Under the pieces are notes generated by a model. The model was not told where the DNA came from. It saw only the letters and a program-made list of their open reading frames with translations, and did no database searches. Below, one piece after another: positions 1 through 10,344 of a stretch of 60,000 nucleotides of DNA; position 1 is the first letter of the stretch, and each line of letters begins with the position of its first letter. Source of the stretch: Tubiluchus corallicola (taxonomy: Eukaryota; Priapulida; Priapulimorpha; Priapulimorphida; Tubiluchidae); the NCBI GenBank assembly GCA_030141605.1, contig JAQGDQ010000020.1, forward strand, positions 746,001-806,000, given 5' to 3'. The position numbers and the translations under genes are program-made.

Positions 1-777
1 TTTGTCGTAGAATAAGATCATAGCTAAAATAGTCGAAAAAGGCTGAGCACAGAAAAATAGAGAGAAGAGAGAGAGAAAGAGAGAGAGAATAGATTTATTC
101 TCTATTTTTGTAAATGCAACTGGCCAAAATTGCGTGATTGCACGAAATTTACGACATACTGCTTTACGTTAATGGCGTTAATGGATGCAATTACGAATTC
201 CTGATACAGTGTTTTTCACGAAATGCAATCGGTCTTGACTGCTAGAGATAACTTACAATACCTTTAACCTTACTAAACGCCTAGAAAACCATTCCATTTT
301 CAAGTAGTTTGGAAGCCCATTAAGTTGTATTGTTCGCAACAACTAGGCATATTGATGTATAATAATAATAATGACAACACAACACTAAAATCAAAACTTC
401 GCTTTTTAATGTTTCAGTTGACGCTGTTGTAGAAGACTCTTGCACCAACAAGGAATATTTGTGATGACGGAAACAATGAAATAGAAAAGTAGCTGATGCG
501 ATTTAAAGCAGCAGTCAAGTAAAAGATGATGCCCATTATACTGAATTATTGCTAACTTTTCTATTGTTACCATGAAATGCAATTTGTACGCTTTGATGTC
601 ATTTTATAAGGCAAATTAAGTAGAAATCAGTGGAACTGAGGACGATGTTCTAAATGTATTTTGGCCTATAAATGATTATATAATACTGTTAACTAAAGCT
701 TACCACTTTGAATTATAATGCCTACATAGTACTCATTATAATAGAAAAATTATTGAACCGGAATTACTTTTGCTGTC
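1..777. other. 3' flank of Ly6-A, no gene seen
   Basis: This stretch lies downstream of the stop codon of the minus-strand Ly6-A gene. It probably holds the 3' UTR and then intergenic DNA. Apart from a short GA-rich tract at 57-89 it is AT-rich unique-looking sequence with no supported exon on either strand. Confidence 0.4.
57..89. repeat. short GA-rich tract
   Basis: Imperfect (GA)n microsatellite interrupted by extra A residues. Confidence 0.7.
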
Positions 778-1061
778 TCACCGCCTGTTTCCATTGAAGT
801 AGAGTTTAACTATTAAGCTTGATGCAAAGGCAGTTATTATAATGATCTCCGTGCCACTGGTCCGTGTACTAGCTCTGCTACTGCCAGTCAGAAAACGTTT
901 CGATTTGGGGTCTATGTAATTGCACCCATCTTCCTCACAGCACCTAGTACAAGTCCAAGCATCTCTGTTTGTATCTCCGCACTGCCATCCCATTAATTCA
1001 TTCACAGATAAAGAACAGGGACGTAAGGCGCACTTCTTTGTTATGCTGTAACCGGTAGTTT
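778..1061 (-). CDS. Ly6-A exon 3 (C-terminal half of Ly6/uPAR protein)
   Basis: Last coding exon of a Ly6/uPAR (three-finger) protein. A polypyrimidine tract and AG acceptor precede 1061. The exon starts with two bases that complete a split Lys codon and ends at a TGA at 778-780. It supplies seven cysteines, including KKCALRPC, GWQCG, WTCTRCC and the diagnostic end CCEEDGCN, in which the Asn after the last Cys is the LU-domain hallmark. After the domain comes a Ser/Thr-rich linker and a hydrophobic stretch (EIIIITAFASSLIVKLYF), then a short polar tail NGNRR. That tail is read as a GPI-attachment signal or a short membrane anchor; it makes a GPI signal less typical. With exons 2 and 1 the predicted precursor is 159 aa. 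Ly6 proteins act outside the cell as modulators or ligands of membrane receptors; the partner here is unknown. Confidence 0.85.
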
Positions 1062-1903
1062 CTGGAAAAGAAAAAGCAATTTGCACTGCTAATCTTTAAT
1101 AATGTGCTTGGCGTAGTTAACTGACAATTTGCTTGCTTTCATCCAATTTGTTCGCTCTCTGTTAGTACAATGTTGATAAGTCATCAGTAATAGATCAAAT
1201 AAATAACAGCGGTCTGAGTATCGATCCATGTGGTACACCACGTGTTGCAGTATAAACTGTACTCATTTTACATTTTTTTTCGAATTGAGTGCAAATTGAA
1301 GGATAAGAAGATGTAAATCTGCGACAAAAAAACTCGTCATTAAGATGGTCACTGACAACGTGGAAGCAGATGTGGAAGGTAGCTATTCAACTTTTACAAC
1401 GCTTAAAATATAAATTGACAAAAAATTAAAGAGTGCTAGATCTTTACTTCGTGAACGAAACAAACTTCGAATTTCGTATTAAGGATATTTGTTTATTTAA
1501 ATCAATTCGTTGTTTTTTTCGTGCATTTTCTAAACCAGTTGACGTGCCTTAACATTTGTCATGTTGAGATCAATCTGTTTTTCCTTCAAGTGCAGCACAG
1601 AGTAGTACTCGCAACTGCAAGCAGACACATATATACTAACTTTGCAAAACTCACAAAGTCACAGCTTCTCAACTGAAGAGACTGCATTAAGAACAAACGA
1701 TCACAAAAATAACAAAAAAAAACGGTTGCTTTGTGGAACGACAATATCTCCAAGGAACACATCAGATCCATATCAACTGCCATATTTTGTACATTTACAT
1801 ATATTTTAAAGCAGACATAATTTTAGTAGGTAATAATAACAGTAGATAGCAAGAGATAGATAACAACAATAAGCATTAGTATAAGCACTTTGTGATAACT
1901 TAC
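1062..1903 (-). other. Ly6-A intron 2
   Basis: Intron between the Ly6-A exons, with donor GTAAGT and acceptor TTTTCTTTTCCAG as read on the minus strand. It is phase 1, like the corresponding Ly6-B intron. Nothing else is recognised inside it. Confidence 0.75.
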
Positions 1904-2035
1904 TGTGATAATTTATCGTAGTTTCGCATGTATCTGTAGCTATTTTTTTGGTACTACAATCTACTAAATTTTCCTCTTGGACACAGTCTTTGTTATCAGC
2001 TACATCCCAGCATTCATAGCACTTTAAAGCAGATG
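1904..2035 (-). CDS. Ly6-A exon 2 (N-terminal half of Ly6/uPAR domain)
   Basis: Exon of 132 nt between TTTTTCAG and GTAAGT, phase 1 at both ends. It encodes the start of the mature Ly6 domain, with the classic LKCYEC opening followed by three more cysteines (KDC, VDC, DTC). Length, phases and cysteine spacing match the second paralog at 18562-18693 exactly, and residues such as LKCYEC, DCST and DTCET are shared. Joined to exon 3 it gives one Ly6 domain with 12 cysteines rather than the usual 8 or 10. The N-terminal residues fit directly behind a cleaved signal peptide. Confidence 0.87.
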
Positions 2036-2340
2036 CTGAAAAATAAATAAACTTACTAATGAAAAGTCTACTTCAACAAAAAATATAAAAATGCATTTTA
2101 TCTAACAAAAGTGTTATAACAGACAAAAGGCCCTGCTTTTATTTTTCAAAAGCCTTTCCAACAATAAATGTTATTATATAATTAAGCTGTAACTACGCAC
2201 CTGTAATTTATGTCATTTATTGAATGCGAAGTTGTTCTTTGATTGCAGTGATATCCATAACAACAGAACACTATACAAACATGACGGAATAAATCCACAG
2301 TTAATTAAAGTTTGGTAACAAGGAAATGTGAAAAGTTGAA

Positions 2341-2416
2341 AGACTGTCTGGATTTGAACCAGGGACTTTCGGCTTACAAAGCTGATGCGAGAACCACAAG
2401 GCCGCTATGGTAGTCC
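2341..2416 (-). tRNA. tRNA-like sequence, tRNA pseudogene or SINE head
   Basis: Read on the minus strand, a 76-nt segment has tRNA architecture. The outer arms partly pair (GGACT with AGTCT). There is an A-box-like TAGCGGCC-TTGTGG, an anticodon arm with loop TTTGTAA (anticodon TGT, Thr-like), and a good B box GGTTCAAATCC in a T-arm. The acceptor stem has two mismatches near its base and the D stem is poor, so a functional tRNA is unlikely. A pseudogene or the 5' end of a tRNA-derived SINE is the better reading. Confidence 0.5.
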
Positions 2417-2489
2417 AAAGGTCATTAATGATAATCTTCAAGTTAAAATTATGAATAATTTAACATACAAAGCAGTTTACTATGGCAAC

Positions 2490-2815
2490 GACAATTACTG
2501 TGATGATGGTGATGACTATGCTTATAATGGCGATAATGACGACGGTGATAATAGTGATAATGGTGATGATGATAATAACATTGATGATGATGATTACGAT
2601 GATGACGGTGGCTATGATAATGGATGATGATGATGATTTGATGGTGATGATGATAATGATGATGACGACGACGACGATGATGATGATGATAATGATGATG
2701 ATGAAAGCGGTGGTAATCATAATGACAATGATGGGTTATAATGGCAAATGTTAATGATTAATGATGATGATGATGACAGTGACGACAACAACGACTACGA
2801 CGATAAGGACAAGTA
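2490..2815. repeat. imperfect GAT/GAC triplet tract
   Basis: About 300 bp of degenerate (GAT)n/(GAC)n triplets. The poly-Asp, poly-Met and poly-Ile reading frames across it are by-products of the repeat and not genes. Confidence 0.85.
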
Positions 2816-3539
2816 CGAAAAAAAATAATGATGACACTTTGTCGACAGTCACTAATCACTATCATGACAACTATCTACTTTTACAAACTTAAGCCCATTT
2901 CACAATGAGGGCGACGACAAAATCCGTTGAGGAGAAATTCCTTGCGGTATTCCTCACGAAAATGGAACACATGGCGCATTTCGCAATGGCAATTTTCCTC
3001 CCGCAATTCCTCGCGAGGAATTCTGCTGCCAACTAGAAGCTATGTATTCTTCTCACGAGGAAAATTACCGCATGGTAGAAATATTGCATGTTCCATTTTC
3101 GTGAGGATCCCTCTCAGAATTTATGATTAATAATTAACTACTCAATTAGTTATTTCTTGTTTAACGATCAACAATTAATATATTTCAGCATAAGATTATA
3201 AGATTTAATAAGATTAATAAAGATTAATAAAATATAAGATTTTTCGCCTTAACAAACAAGCGACTTTATGTTTTATTAAAGTATGCAATTATTGTATAAC
3301 ATAAATAATAGTATACAATCGTTGTCAGTTTAAACAAAAAGCAGAAGTAATCATTATGATTTTTATTGAAATTGTGAAACATGACTCGCACAAGAAAACT
3401 TACAAGAAGTTAAAGTTCGTTACCTAAAGGTTACTAACAGCTTTTAAACGAAGGGTCAACCCAGTCCCTGAAGTTTACATCTTTTTTGTAATCGAGTCCT
3501 GCAGCAAAGCTAATAACTCGTCGTAAGTGTCCGGAGTGA

Positions 3540-3702
3540 TACTAATCTAACTGTAAATTTCTGCAAATCTTCTCTCAAATTTTCGTACAAGGTTGCAACA
3601 TCACCACGGTGCTGTCTTATTTTGTTAATTGGGTACACCCAATAAAGATGATAAATAGTAGCACTTAGTAAAAGCATGATGTCGTCTTCGCTGTCTATGT
3701 TG
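3540..3702 (-). pseudogene. Harbinger-like transposase N-terminal relic
   Basis: The minus-strand frame contains YWVYPINKIRQHRG followed by LYENLREDLQKF. This matches the conserved start of PIF/Harbinger transposases, with the pattern W-V-x-P-I-N, then G, L-Y, ELR-D and KF. Only this N-terminal piece is present; the catalytic DDE region is absent, so the element is non-autonomous debris. It is inverted relative to the related fragment at 3868-4045. Confidence 0.5.
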
Positions 3703-3867
3703 ACGAGTAAGGCCCATTTCACAGTGAGGACGCAAAGAAAATGACACACGAAATTGCTGTCAGAAAATCAGAAAATTTTCAGAAAAAAAAACATTTCAAT
3801 GTGCGTTTTTTTCCGCTCGTCCAGTTAGTTGCAGCTACTTTGCGAGTTGCAGGTTTACAGCTATTAC

Positions 3868-4045
3868 TCGATCGTCAACATGGATAATGAAGACGACGTC
3901 ATGTTTTTACTAACTGTTAACTATAATTACGATAGTATTAATTACCATCGTTATTGACGGAACCCAATTAACGAATCAATAGAGCACCGTGGTGTTGTTC
4001 CAACCTTGTATGGGCATTTGAAAGACGATCAAGAGAAATGACCAT
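3868..4045 (+). pseudogene. second Harbinger-like transposase relic, inverted copy
   Basis: The plus strand encodes MDNEDDVMFLL, then after a stop RNPINESIEHRG and LYGHLKDDQE. This is a diverged copy of the minus-strand fragment at 3540-3702 (compare IDSEDDIMLLL, PINKIRQHRG, LYENLREDLQ). It is broken by a stop codon. With its partner it forms an inverted pair in the centre of the mosaic. Confidence 0.45.
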
Positions 4046-4300
4046 GGCTATTACAAAAAATAACACACAAAATCGTCTCTTCTGTTAAAAGAGAGATTAA
4101 ATCCTTATAATTTTATGTTAAAATGTGTTAATTGTTGTTCGTTAAACAAGAAAGAAGTAATTGAGCAGTTAAATTTTAATCGTAATTCCACGAGGATTCC
4201 TCACGAAAATAGAACATGCAGGATTTCTACAGTGCGGCAACTTTCGTCGTGAGAAGGACGCATACCTTCTAGCTGGCAGCAAAATTGCTCACGAGGAAAA

Positions 4301-5200
4301 TCCTCATGAGGCGTCACGGTGAAATGCTCCTAATATGCCTACATGCCTGTAACTCGCAATGTTGTTGTACAGGGCGCGCGTTTTCACTGTGAAATAAACA
4401 TTTTTGTTGCATAGGGATTTCGAGAAAAAATCGTAAATTTTCTGATTTTCTGACAGCAGTTCCATGCGTCACTTTCCTTGCGTTTTCTACTTGAGAAATG
4501 AAAACAAACTCAACGATATAATAGCTTATGTTGGAACCTCTAGCTTAACTGCAAATAGCATTAGTTTTCTGTAAAAACTATTGTATACATTTTTGTGAAT
4601 ATCTTTAAGTCACAAATGAACGCTGTTACCACCAGATTTTATACACAAGTCTGACTGGACATCATAATGTGGAATTAATTCCACTCTGCTCAGTGGTAAT
4701 TTTGTCTTATGATTCGTACCATAAAACGCATGCACTTCATAATGCACCCAAAAGAGAGATGCTATAATGGATAAGCAATAATTTTGCTTTCAGCCACTTG
4801 AACATGGGTACCATAAACAGCGGTAAAAGTGGTGGTCGTACTTTCTATAGAAACGGGAAACCCTGTTTTCATTTCAAAGCACCCCAGAGATTTTGGAAGC
4901 TTCGAGCAATGTTATAAACGTAAGTTATCTATGTTCACCAAAACAACTCTTTACTTATAGCGGTGTTAACTAAATATCATTGCAACTACGTAACTTCGAC
5001 CTCGACAACTTACATGAAGTCCTTTCATGTTCTGGAGCAGGCCACGAGAGCCAAATATTAATAGCTTGCCACTGCACCGGCAAGCAAAGCCATCATATTG
5101 CACTTTAATTCCCAACATTACAATCGCAATGGACATACTCAGCTAGAGCGGTCCAGTCGTTAATCGCCAGGAAAAGGACGCAATAAAACAAAAACATTCT
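4301..5200. repeat. 900-bp tandem duplication, copy 1
   Basis: This segment matches 5221-6120 at an offset of 920 bp, with a single difference seen by eye (5103 C against 6023 G). It begins inside the right terminal repeat of the Harbinger-like element. No gene is recognised in it. Confidence 0.95.
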
Positions 5201-5220
5201 GGCAATAAAACAAAAACTCA

Positions 5221-6120
5221 TCCTCATGAGGCGTCACGGTGAAATGCTCCTAATATGCCTACATGCCTGTAACTCGCAATGTTGTTGTACAGGGCGCGCG
5301 TTTTCACTGTGAAATAAACATTTTTGTTGCATAGGGATTTCGAGAAAAAATCGTAAATTTTCTGATTTTCTGACAGCAGTTCCATGCGTCACTTTCCTTG
5401 CGTTTTCTACTTGAGAAATGAAAACAAACTCAACGATATAATAGCTTATGTTGGAACCTCTAGCTTAACTGCAAATAGCATTAGTTTTCTGTAAAAACTA
5501 TTGTATACATTTTTGTGAATATCTTTAAGTCACAAATGAACGCTGTTACCACCAGATTTTATACACAAGTCTGACTGGACATCATAATGTGGAATTAATT
5601 CCACTCTGCTCAGTGGTAATTTTGTCTTATGATTCGTACCATAAAACGCATGCACTTCATAATGCACCCAAAAGAGAGATGCTATAATGGATAAGCAATA
5701 ATTTTGCTTTCAGCCACTTGAACATGGGTACCATAAACAGCGGTAAAAGTGGTGGTCGTACTTTCTATAGAAACGGGAAACCCTGTTTTCATTTCAAAGC
5801 ACCCCAGAGATTTTGGAAGCTTCGAGCAATGTTATAAACGTAAGTTATCTATGTTCACCAAAACAACTCTTTACTTATAGCGGTGTTAACTAAATATCAT
5901 TGCAACTACGTAACTTCGACCTCGACAACTTACATGAAGTCCTTTCATGTTCTGGAGCAGGCCACGAGAGCCAAATATTAATAGCTTGCCACTGCACCGG
6001 CAAGCAAAGCCATCATATTGCAGTTTAATTCCCAACATTACAATCGCAATGGACATACTCAGCTAGAGCGGTCCAGTCGTTAATCGCCAGGAAAAGGACG
6101 CAATAAAACAAAAACATTCT
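5221..6120. repeat. 900-bp tandem duplication, copy 2
   Basis: Near-identical direct repeat of 4301-5200. The two copies are separated by 20 bp (5201-5220) that resemble the preceding repeat end (GCAATAAAACAAAAAC). The identity implies a very recent duplication or an assembly duplication. Confidence 0.95.
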
Positions 6121-6474
6121 CGGCATTTCTCACGGGACATTTTGAAGGAAGCGGGATGATTATGCGATCAATACGGCGCTCGTTGTGAAACCAATGCTCT
6201 TCTAGCCTACATTATTCGCTTATATGGGTTGCTGTAGGGATATTGGATTCCAAGCGTCAAGTAGTAATTTTGCTCATTTCTTAAGAAGCCTGCTGTTCCA
6301 ACGATTTTATAGTATTGTCATACAATATTACATATCGCCATGATGTCGGACTTGTAATGTAGAGTTGCACATTTGAAAACAATAAAAAGAAGCGTTTATT
6401 GTACAGTCAACGCGTACAAGTGTTACTACACTGAAGACCGCTGAAAAGCTACTGATTAGAGTGCGCAGTTAGAT

Positions 6475-8690
6475 GTAACTAGAAATTGCGCGATGAAAAG
6501 TTGCAAACGGGGTCAAACTTTTAGTTGCGCAACAACCGTTTTGTAATTTTCAAGTTTAAATGAGAGCGCTGGCGAGAACAAGAATAAAATCTGGTATCAG
6601 GCCGAGAACGGGGAATTTATTTTGGTTCTTAATCTCGCTTATTTCACGTTTAGCTTAGAGAAGGCGGGAGAATCGATGTATCAAACTAATTACCTAAAGT
6701 TAAACAAATGAGTTAAAAACATCATAATGTACTTATTTACATTATCACTTCATATATAAGACATAACATAACAATATAATAACTTCACAACAAGACCTGT
6801 AAATAAAACTAAATAGTGTTAGCCAACGTCACGAAATTAACAATTCAATATATCACCATGGGATTCTTTACTCCCGAGTGTTTTTATTACATGAGGAAAA
6901 CAGCCTTCTATACGCAAGGAAAAGTCAACTTCCTTTTAATTACAGTTAGTCCATATTAAGTTAAGAGATAGCTTTTCCTCTTAACGTAGGGACCTATTCC
7001 GTCAACTTTCAGAGACGTCAGTTTTTTCCCCCAACAAGTTGTTTCCTGCCTAACAATTACATGGCTAGTGATGCGATAAGACAGGTTTACTACATACATA
7101 CTTGCACAATAAAACTACAGAAGTAATTATGTACTCTTTCTTTAAGTACTTCGTACAATTATTTATACAGAGCAAATAGTAATTTGCTTACTTCGGAAAC
7201 GAGTTTCCGACAAGCGCGCAGACATGCAATTTGTAAACAAAACACAATAGTTAAGCGTGAGAAAAAACAGCACCTTATGAAGGGCATAATTAAAGGTACA
7301 AAAGAAAAGAAAAACAAATTAATGAAGATAAATCATTGTTACTATCTCTGCTATTGTCTTTCAAGAAATTCTGTGACAAATTCAGAAAATGAAGATCAAA
7401 ATACGAAGTTTGAGTGAACACTTCCTGCGAACACGTTAGGCATGCTGCAGCTATTGCTGCCGCGAATTTCGCTCATTTTGCATTGTTTGTTAAAAAACTC
7501 CAGACGCATAGAAACTTTTACTGGAAAATGGAAGATAGGGATTTTGTAGCATTGTTGTTTTCCATGACAGATAGTTACCTGAATATGAGAACAGAAACCT
7601 AATAACTAAGAAATTTACTCGGATGAGCCCGTAAGTCGTCATAGAACTTGTAAAATTGTCCTTTCAGTAATACCTGCCCCACTACTTTCGACGTTTCTGT
7701 CTTTTTGTAAATTAATAATGCATAAATACAAGTAACGTCTTCAAGCGCCTTACCGCCAGTTGTGGGCCCTCGCAGCGCAATTAAAAGTTGTACAATTGAA
7801 AACTGCGGCAATTTTACTGGTGTACCGAAATCGAGCGCACACACACGCAATTGTTAATTGCCAGGCTGGTGCTATGGAGCTTGAAAAGTTTGCATGTATT
7901 TGTATATTATTAATTCATAAAAGACAAATGCACACCGGAAACACTTGGCCCGCCTAATAAATAGCCACCGATTACTGAAAAGGTAATTTTATAAGCTCTA
8001 TCACGGCAGACGGGCTCATTCGACTGAATTATTTAGTTATTATCGTATGAGTCCAAATAGTTTTGATGAACTGCTGCGTACTATTGGGTTGCACATTATC
8101 TATCTCGACATTAAGTGCAGAAATAAAACCATCTCCAACACCAAGACTTTTATCTTTGGTCTTCTCTTATTGCCCGTTTTGTCTGTCTTATAAGAGGTGT
8201 CTGTCATTGTAAAAGATCGCAATAGTAGGAAAAAATTCGAAAAAGGCAGCAGAAAGATTTTAATTGCTTGTAGTAAGACGTGTTTGTGTGCGCTGTTCAC
8301 TTTTCACTTTTCAGTAAATGTTTTGGTCTCCAATTTCCGAATTTGTCACTGAACATCCTAAAGGATGGTAGCAATAACAAAAAGAATTATGTATCTAATT
8401 TGTTTTTCATTTCTCTCTAATGTACGCTTAATAGAACCTTTTCATAAGGCGCTGCCTTATTCTTGCACTTAAATATTGTGTTTGGTTAAAAGTTGCGGAA
8501 TTAAAAATTGTATATCTGCACGCCCCCATTGAAAACAGTACATTACAAAATAGTTGCGCAACTAAAAGTTTGAGTTCAGCTTGTAACTTTTTAGTTCTTC
8601 AGTTATTTCTTCTCCGTAGATTTCAGTTATTTACAGATTTTGCAACAATTAGTTGTGCAACAGAAAATTGCGCGGGCCTAAGCTTGCTGA
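6475..8690. mobile_element. foldback-like element, GTTGCGCAAC word family
   Basis: The ends carry variably spaced copies of one word. At 6483-6560 are AAATTGCGCGATGAAAAGTTGC and TTTTAGTTGCGCAACAA. At 8485-8680 are AAAAGTTGCGGAATTAAAAATTG, TAGTTGCGCAACTAAAAG and AGTTGTGCAACAGAAAATTGCGCG. A middle cluster at 7780-7865 has GCGCAATTAAAAGTTG and ACGCAATTGTTAATTGCC. The word is itself palindromic. No transposase is visible, so a non-autonomous foldback or MITE-like element is inferred; exact ends are unclear. Confidence 0.45.
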
Positions 8691-9565
8691 TATTGGAGCT
8701 GTATGAGCACCAAAAACTTGATGATTTTAATTAATATGAACAGCAGTGCTTGTGTTTTGTTCCTTTTGAACCTTTTCATTGTAAGTTCTATAATAAAATA
8801 TCAAGAAAATGAAAACACACATTTTATTCAGTCGGTTTTATTATGAGCATTACATGTCGTGAAACAATCAATATCTGGAATTTGCGACACATGCCTTAAC
8901 ATACGGCCTTCAACACGTTGCAAACACTTGTTTAAACCCAACACCGTTTGACGAAAAGCACCGTAATTTTATTAATAAACATAATTATGAAAATACACAT
9001 ATTGTACATAATTGTGAAACGTAATTATTCCCAGCAAGCTTCAGAAAATTTATGGCAAAACGAGCACTTGTGTGGGAAGATGTTCTTGCCTAAAAACGAT
9101 TAATTATGAAAGAATTTGAGAAATGTTTAGTCTAGAAATGATTCACGATGGCGTGATGAATGGTTCACGAAATAATAGTCTACAATTATTTACTCAATGT
9201 AACTCAGCATCTGCAGAGTCAGCCGCCAGCAAATCTCAAAGGGTTTAAATTGCATTTGTGAGAATTAGATTCCAGTAGACCAGTATGCCATTATAGTGTG
9301 ACGATAAATCCGAAATACCACTACCACATGTCTGCGTTTAACGTGTTTTCATTTATACGAACTGTGTCTAATTAACACGTCTTACTTTGTAAATGAAACT
9401 GAAAGGGCTTGAAATTTCATTCACATATTAACTGTTAAGAATATTTTATAATTGTAAAAAACCGTCATTTGAATGGAGCTACTTCGATTTACAAATTTAC
9501 AAATTGCAAGTCAGTCTAAAGTGACGTTTCAGTTATAGGGGCAGCAGATGTAAGGGGGACAAAAC

Positions 9566-9629
9566 CTTTTGCAACAGAGTACACGACTAGCAACAGAACA
9601 AGTTCCCAAGCTTTTAATTTCAGCATCAT
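9566..9629 (-). CDS. candidate Ly6-A exon 1 (signal peptide)
   Basis: ATG ATG at 9629-9624 opens a frame encoding a 21-residue signal-peptide-like sequence: MMLKLKAWE, then the hydrophobic core LVLLLVVYSVAK. It ends in phase 1 at a GT, which is the phase needed for exon 2 at 2035; the split codon would become Ala just before the SALKCYEC start of the mature protein. A TATAAAG lies about 80 bp upstream. The weak point is the donor, GTTTTG, which lacks the usual G at +5. If the link is right, exons 1-3 total 480 nt, a precise multiple of three. Another unseen exon could serve instead. Confidence 0.42.
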
Positions 9630-9705
9630 TAATAATTTTATAATTATAAAAAATGTCTTTAGGTGTCTTAACTTGCAGTAACAAATGATCACTAACACTT
9701 GTATG

Positions 9706-9712
9706 CTTTATA
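9706..9712 (-). promoter_or_regulatory. TATA box of candidate Ly6-A promoter
   Basis: TATAAAG on the minus strand, about 80 bp before the proposed start codon. This would give a 5' UTR of roughly 40-50 nt if transcription starts about 30 bp downstream. Confidence 0.35.
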
Positions 9713-9905
9713 GCTTTTTTGAGCGCAGTATCACCAAAGTTAAATTACAGATCTTTTTATATTAAATCTGGCAAAACGTCATTGAACTAGAGCGTTGCTC
9801 AGTAAAGCGCAGACTCCGTCAATGCAAACAAACTTAGAAATGTACGTCTAACTCTTTTTTGGCACAAATAGAAGTAAAACAGACCATATCCGCCTCAAAA
9901 TTTAA

Positions 9906-9975
9906 CTGCTGCTGCTGCTGCTGGTGGTGCTGCTGCTGTTGTTGCTTCTGCTGCTGCTGATGCTGCTTCTGCTGC
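9906..9975. repeat. degenerate (TGC)n / (CAG)n tract
   Basis: Triplet repeat with TGG, TTG and TTC variants. It encodes a poly-Gln/His run in a minus-strand frame that has no other gene-like feature. Confidence 0.85.
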
Positions 9976-9977
9976 AA

Positions 9978-10222
9978 TTTGGACACATGGGTCATTTCGA
10001 CACGGGCTACTTCGACACATAGATAATTTGGACAAAAATTATCTACGCTTCTGAATACTGCGTGAAAAACACCTAGTGTCCAAATGTCATATGTGTCCAA
10101 AGTGCCTTCAGACCAGATGTCCTATGTGTCCAAATGACCTATATGTCCAAACTGCCTTGTATCTAAATGATCTATGTGTCCAAAGTACCTTGCGTCCAAA
10201 TGACCCATGTGTCCAAATAGTT
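9978..10222. mobile_element. foldback-like array, GTGTCCAAATGACC word family
   Basis: The left half (9978-10035) carries the word as TTTGGACACATGGGTC and ATTTGGACA. The right half (10075-10220) carries it inverted and repeated about seven times, as ATGTGTCCAAATGACC, TATGTGTCCAAAGT and variants. The arms face each other around a short spacer. The Cys-rich plus-strand reading frame across it is a translation of the repeat. Confidence 0.6.
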
Positions 10223-10344
10223 CCAGAAGAAAAAGTCCTAGACGAAATAAGGACATGATAAGGAACAAAAGGTTTGGGCATCTGAGTACTAGTCTACGCT
10301 TTCATAAAACTGCCCGTCTTACAAGGAGTTTTGGGGCGTTCGGG

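Larger units (their letters stand above)
2893..4330. mobile_element. PIF/Harbinger-like DNA transposon mosaic
   Basis: The left end GCCCATTTCAC and right end GTGAAATGCTCC form short terminal inverted repeats, each flanked by TAA, which fits the 3-bp target duplication of PIF/Harbinger elements. Subterminal inverted arms at 2920-3115 and 4195-4325 share blocks such as TCCTCACGAAAAT and CTAGNTGGCAGCA. A second copy of the end (TAA then GGCCCATTTCAC) starts at 3711 inside the element, and its partner arm lies near 4388-4490, so at least two related copies are nested or rearranged. Transposase remnants are annotated separately. The right end is repeated at 5221-5250 by a later tandem duplication. 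Confidence 0.6.
2036..9565 (-). other. Ly6-A intron 1 (inferred)
   Basis: If the signal-peptide exon at 9566-9629 belongs to Ly6-A, this 7.5-kb span is its first intron. It contains the tRNA-like sequence at 2.34 kb, the GAT tract, the Harbinger mosaic, the 900-bp duplication and the GTTGCGCAAC-word foldback element. From about 8690 to 9560 I see no recognisable feature. Confidence 0.4.

Noticed and set aside
2385-2754. Overlapping frames encoding Asp-, Met- or Ile-rich proteins on both strands
   Set aside because: They are translations of the imperfect GAT/GAC repeat and have no other gene feature.
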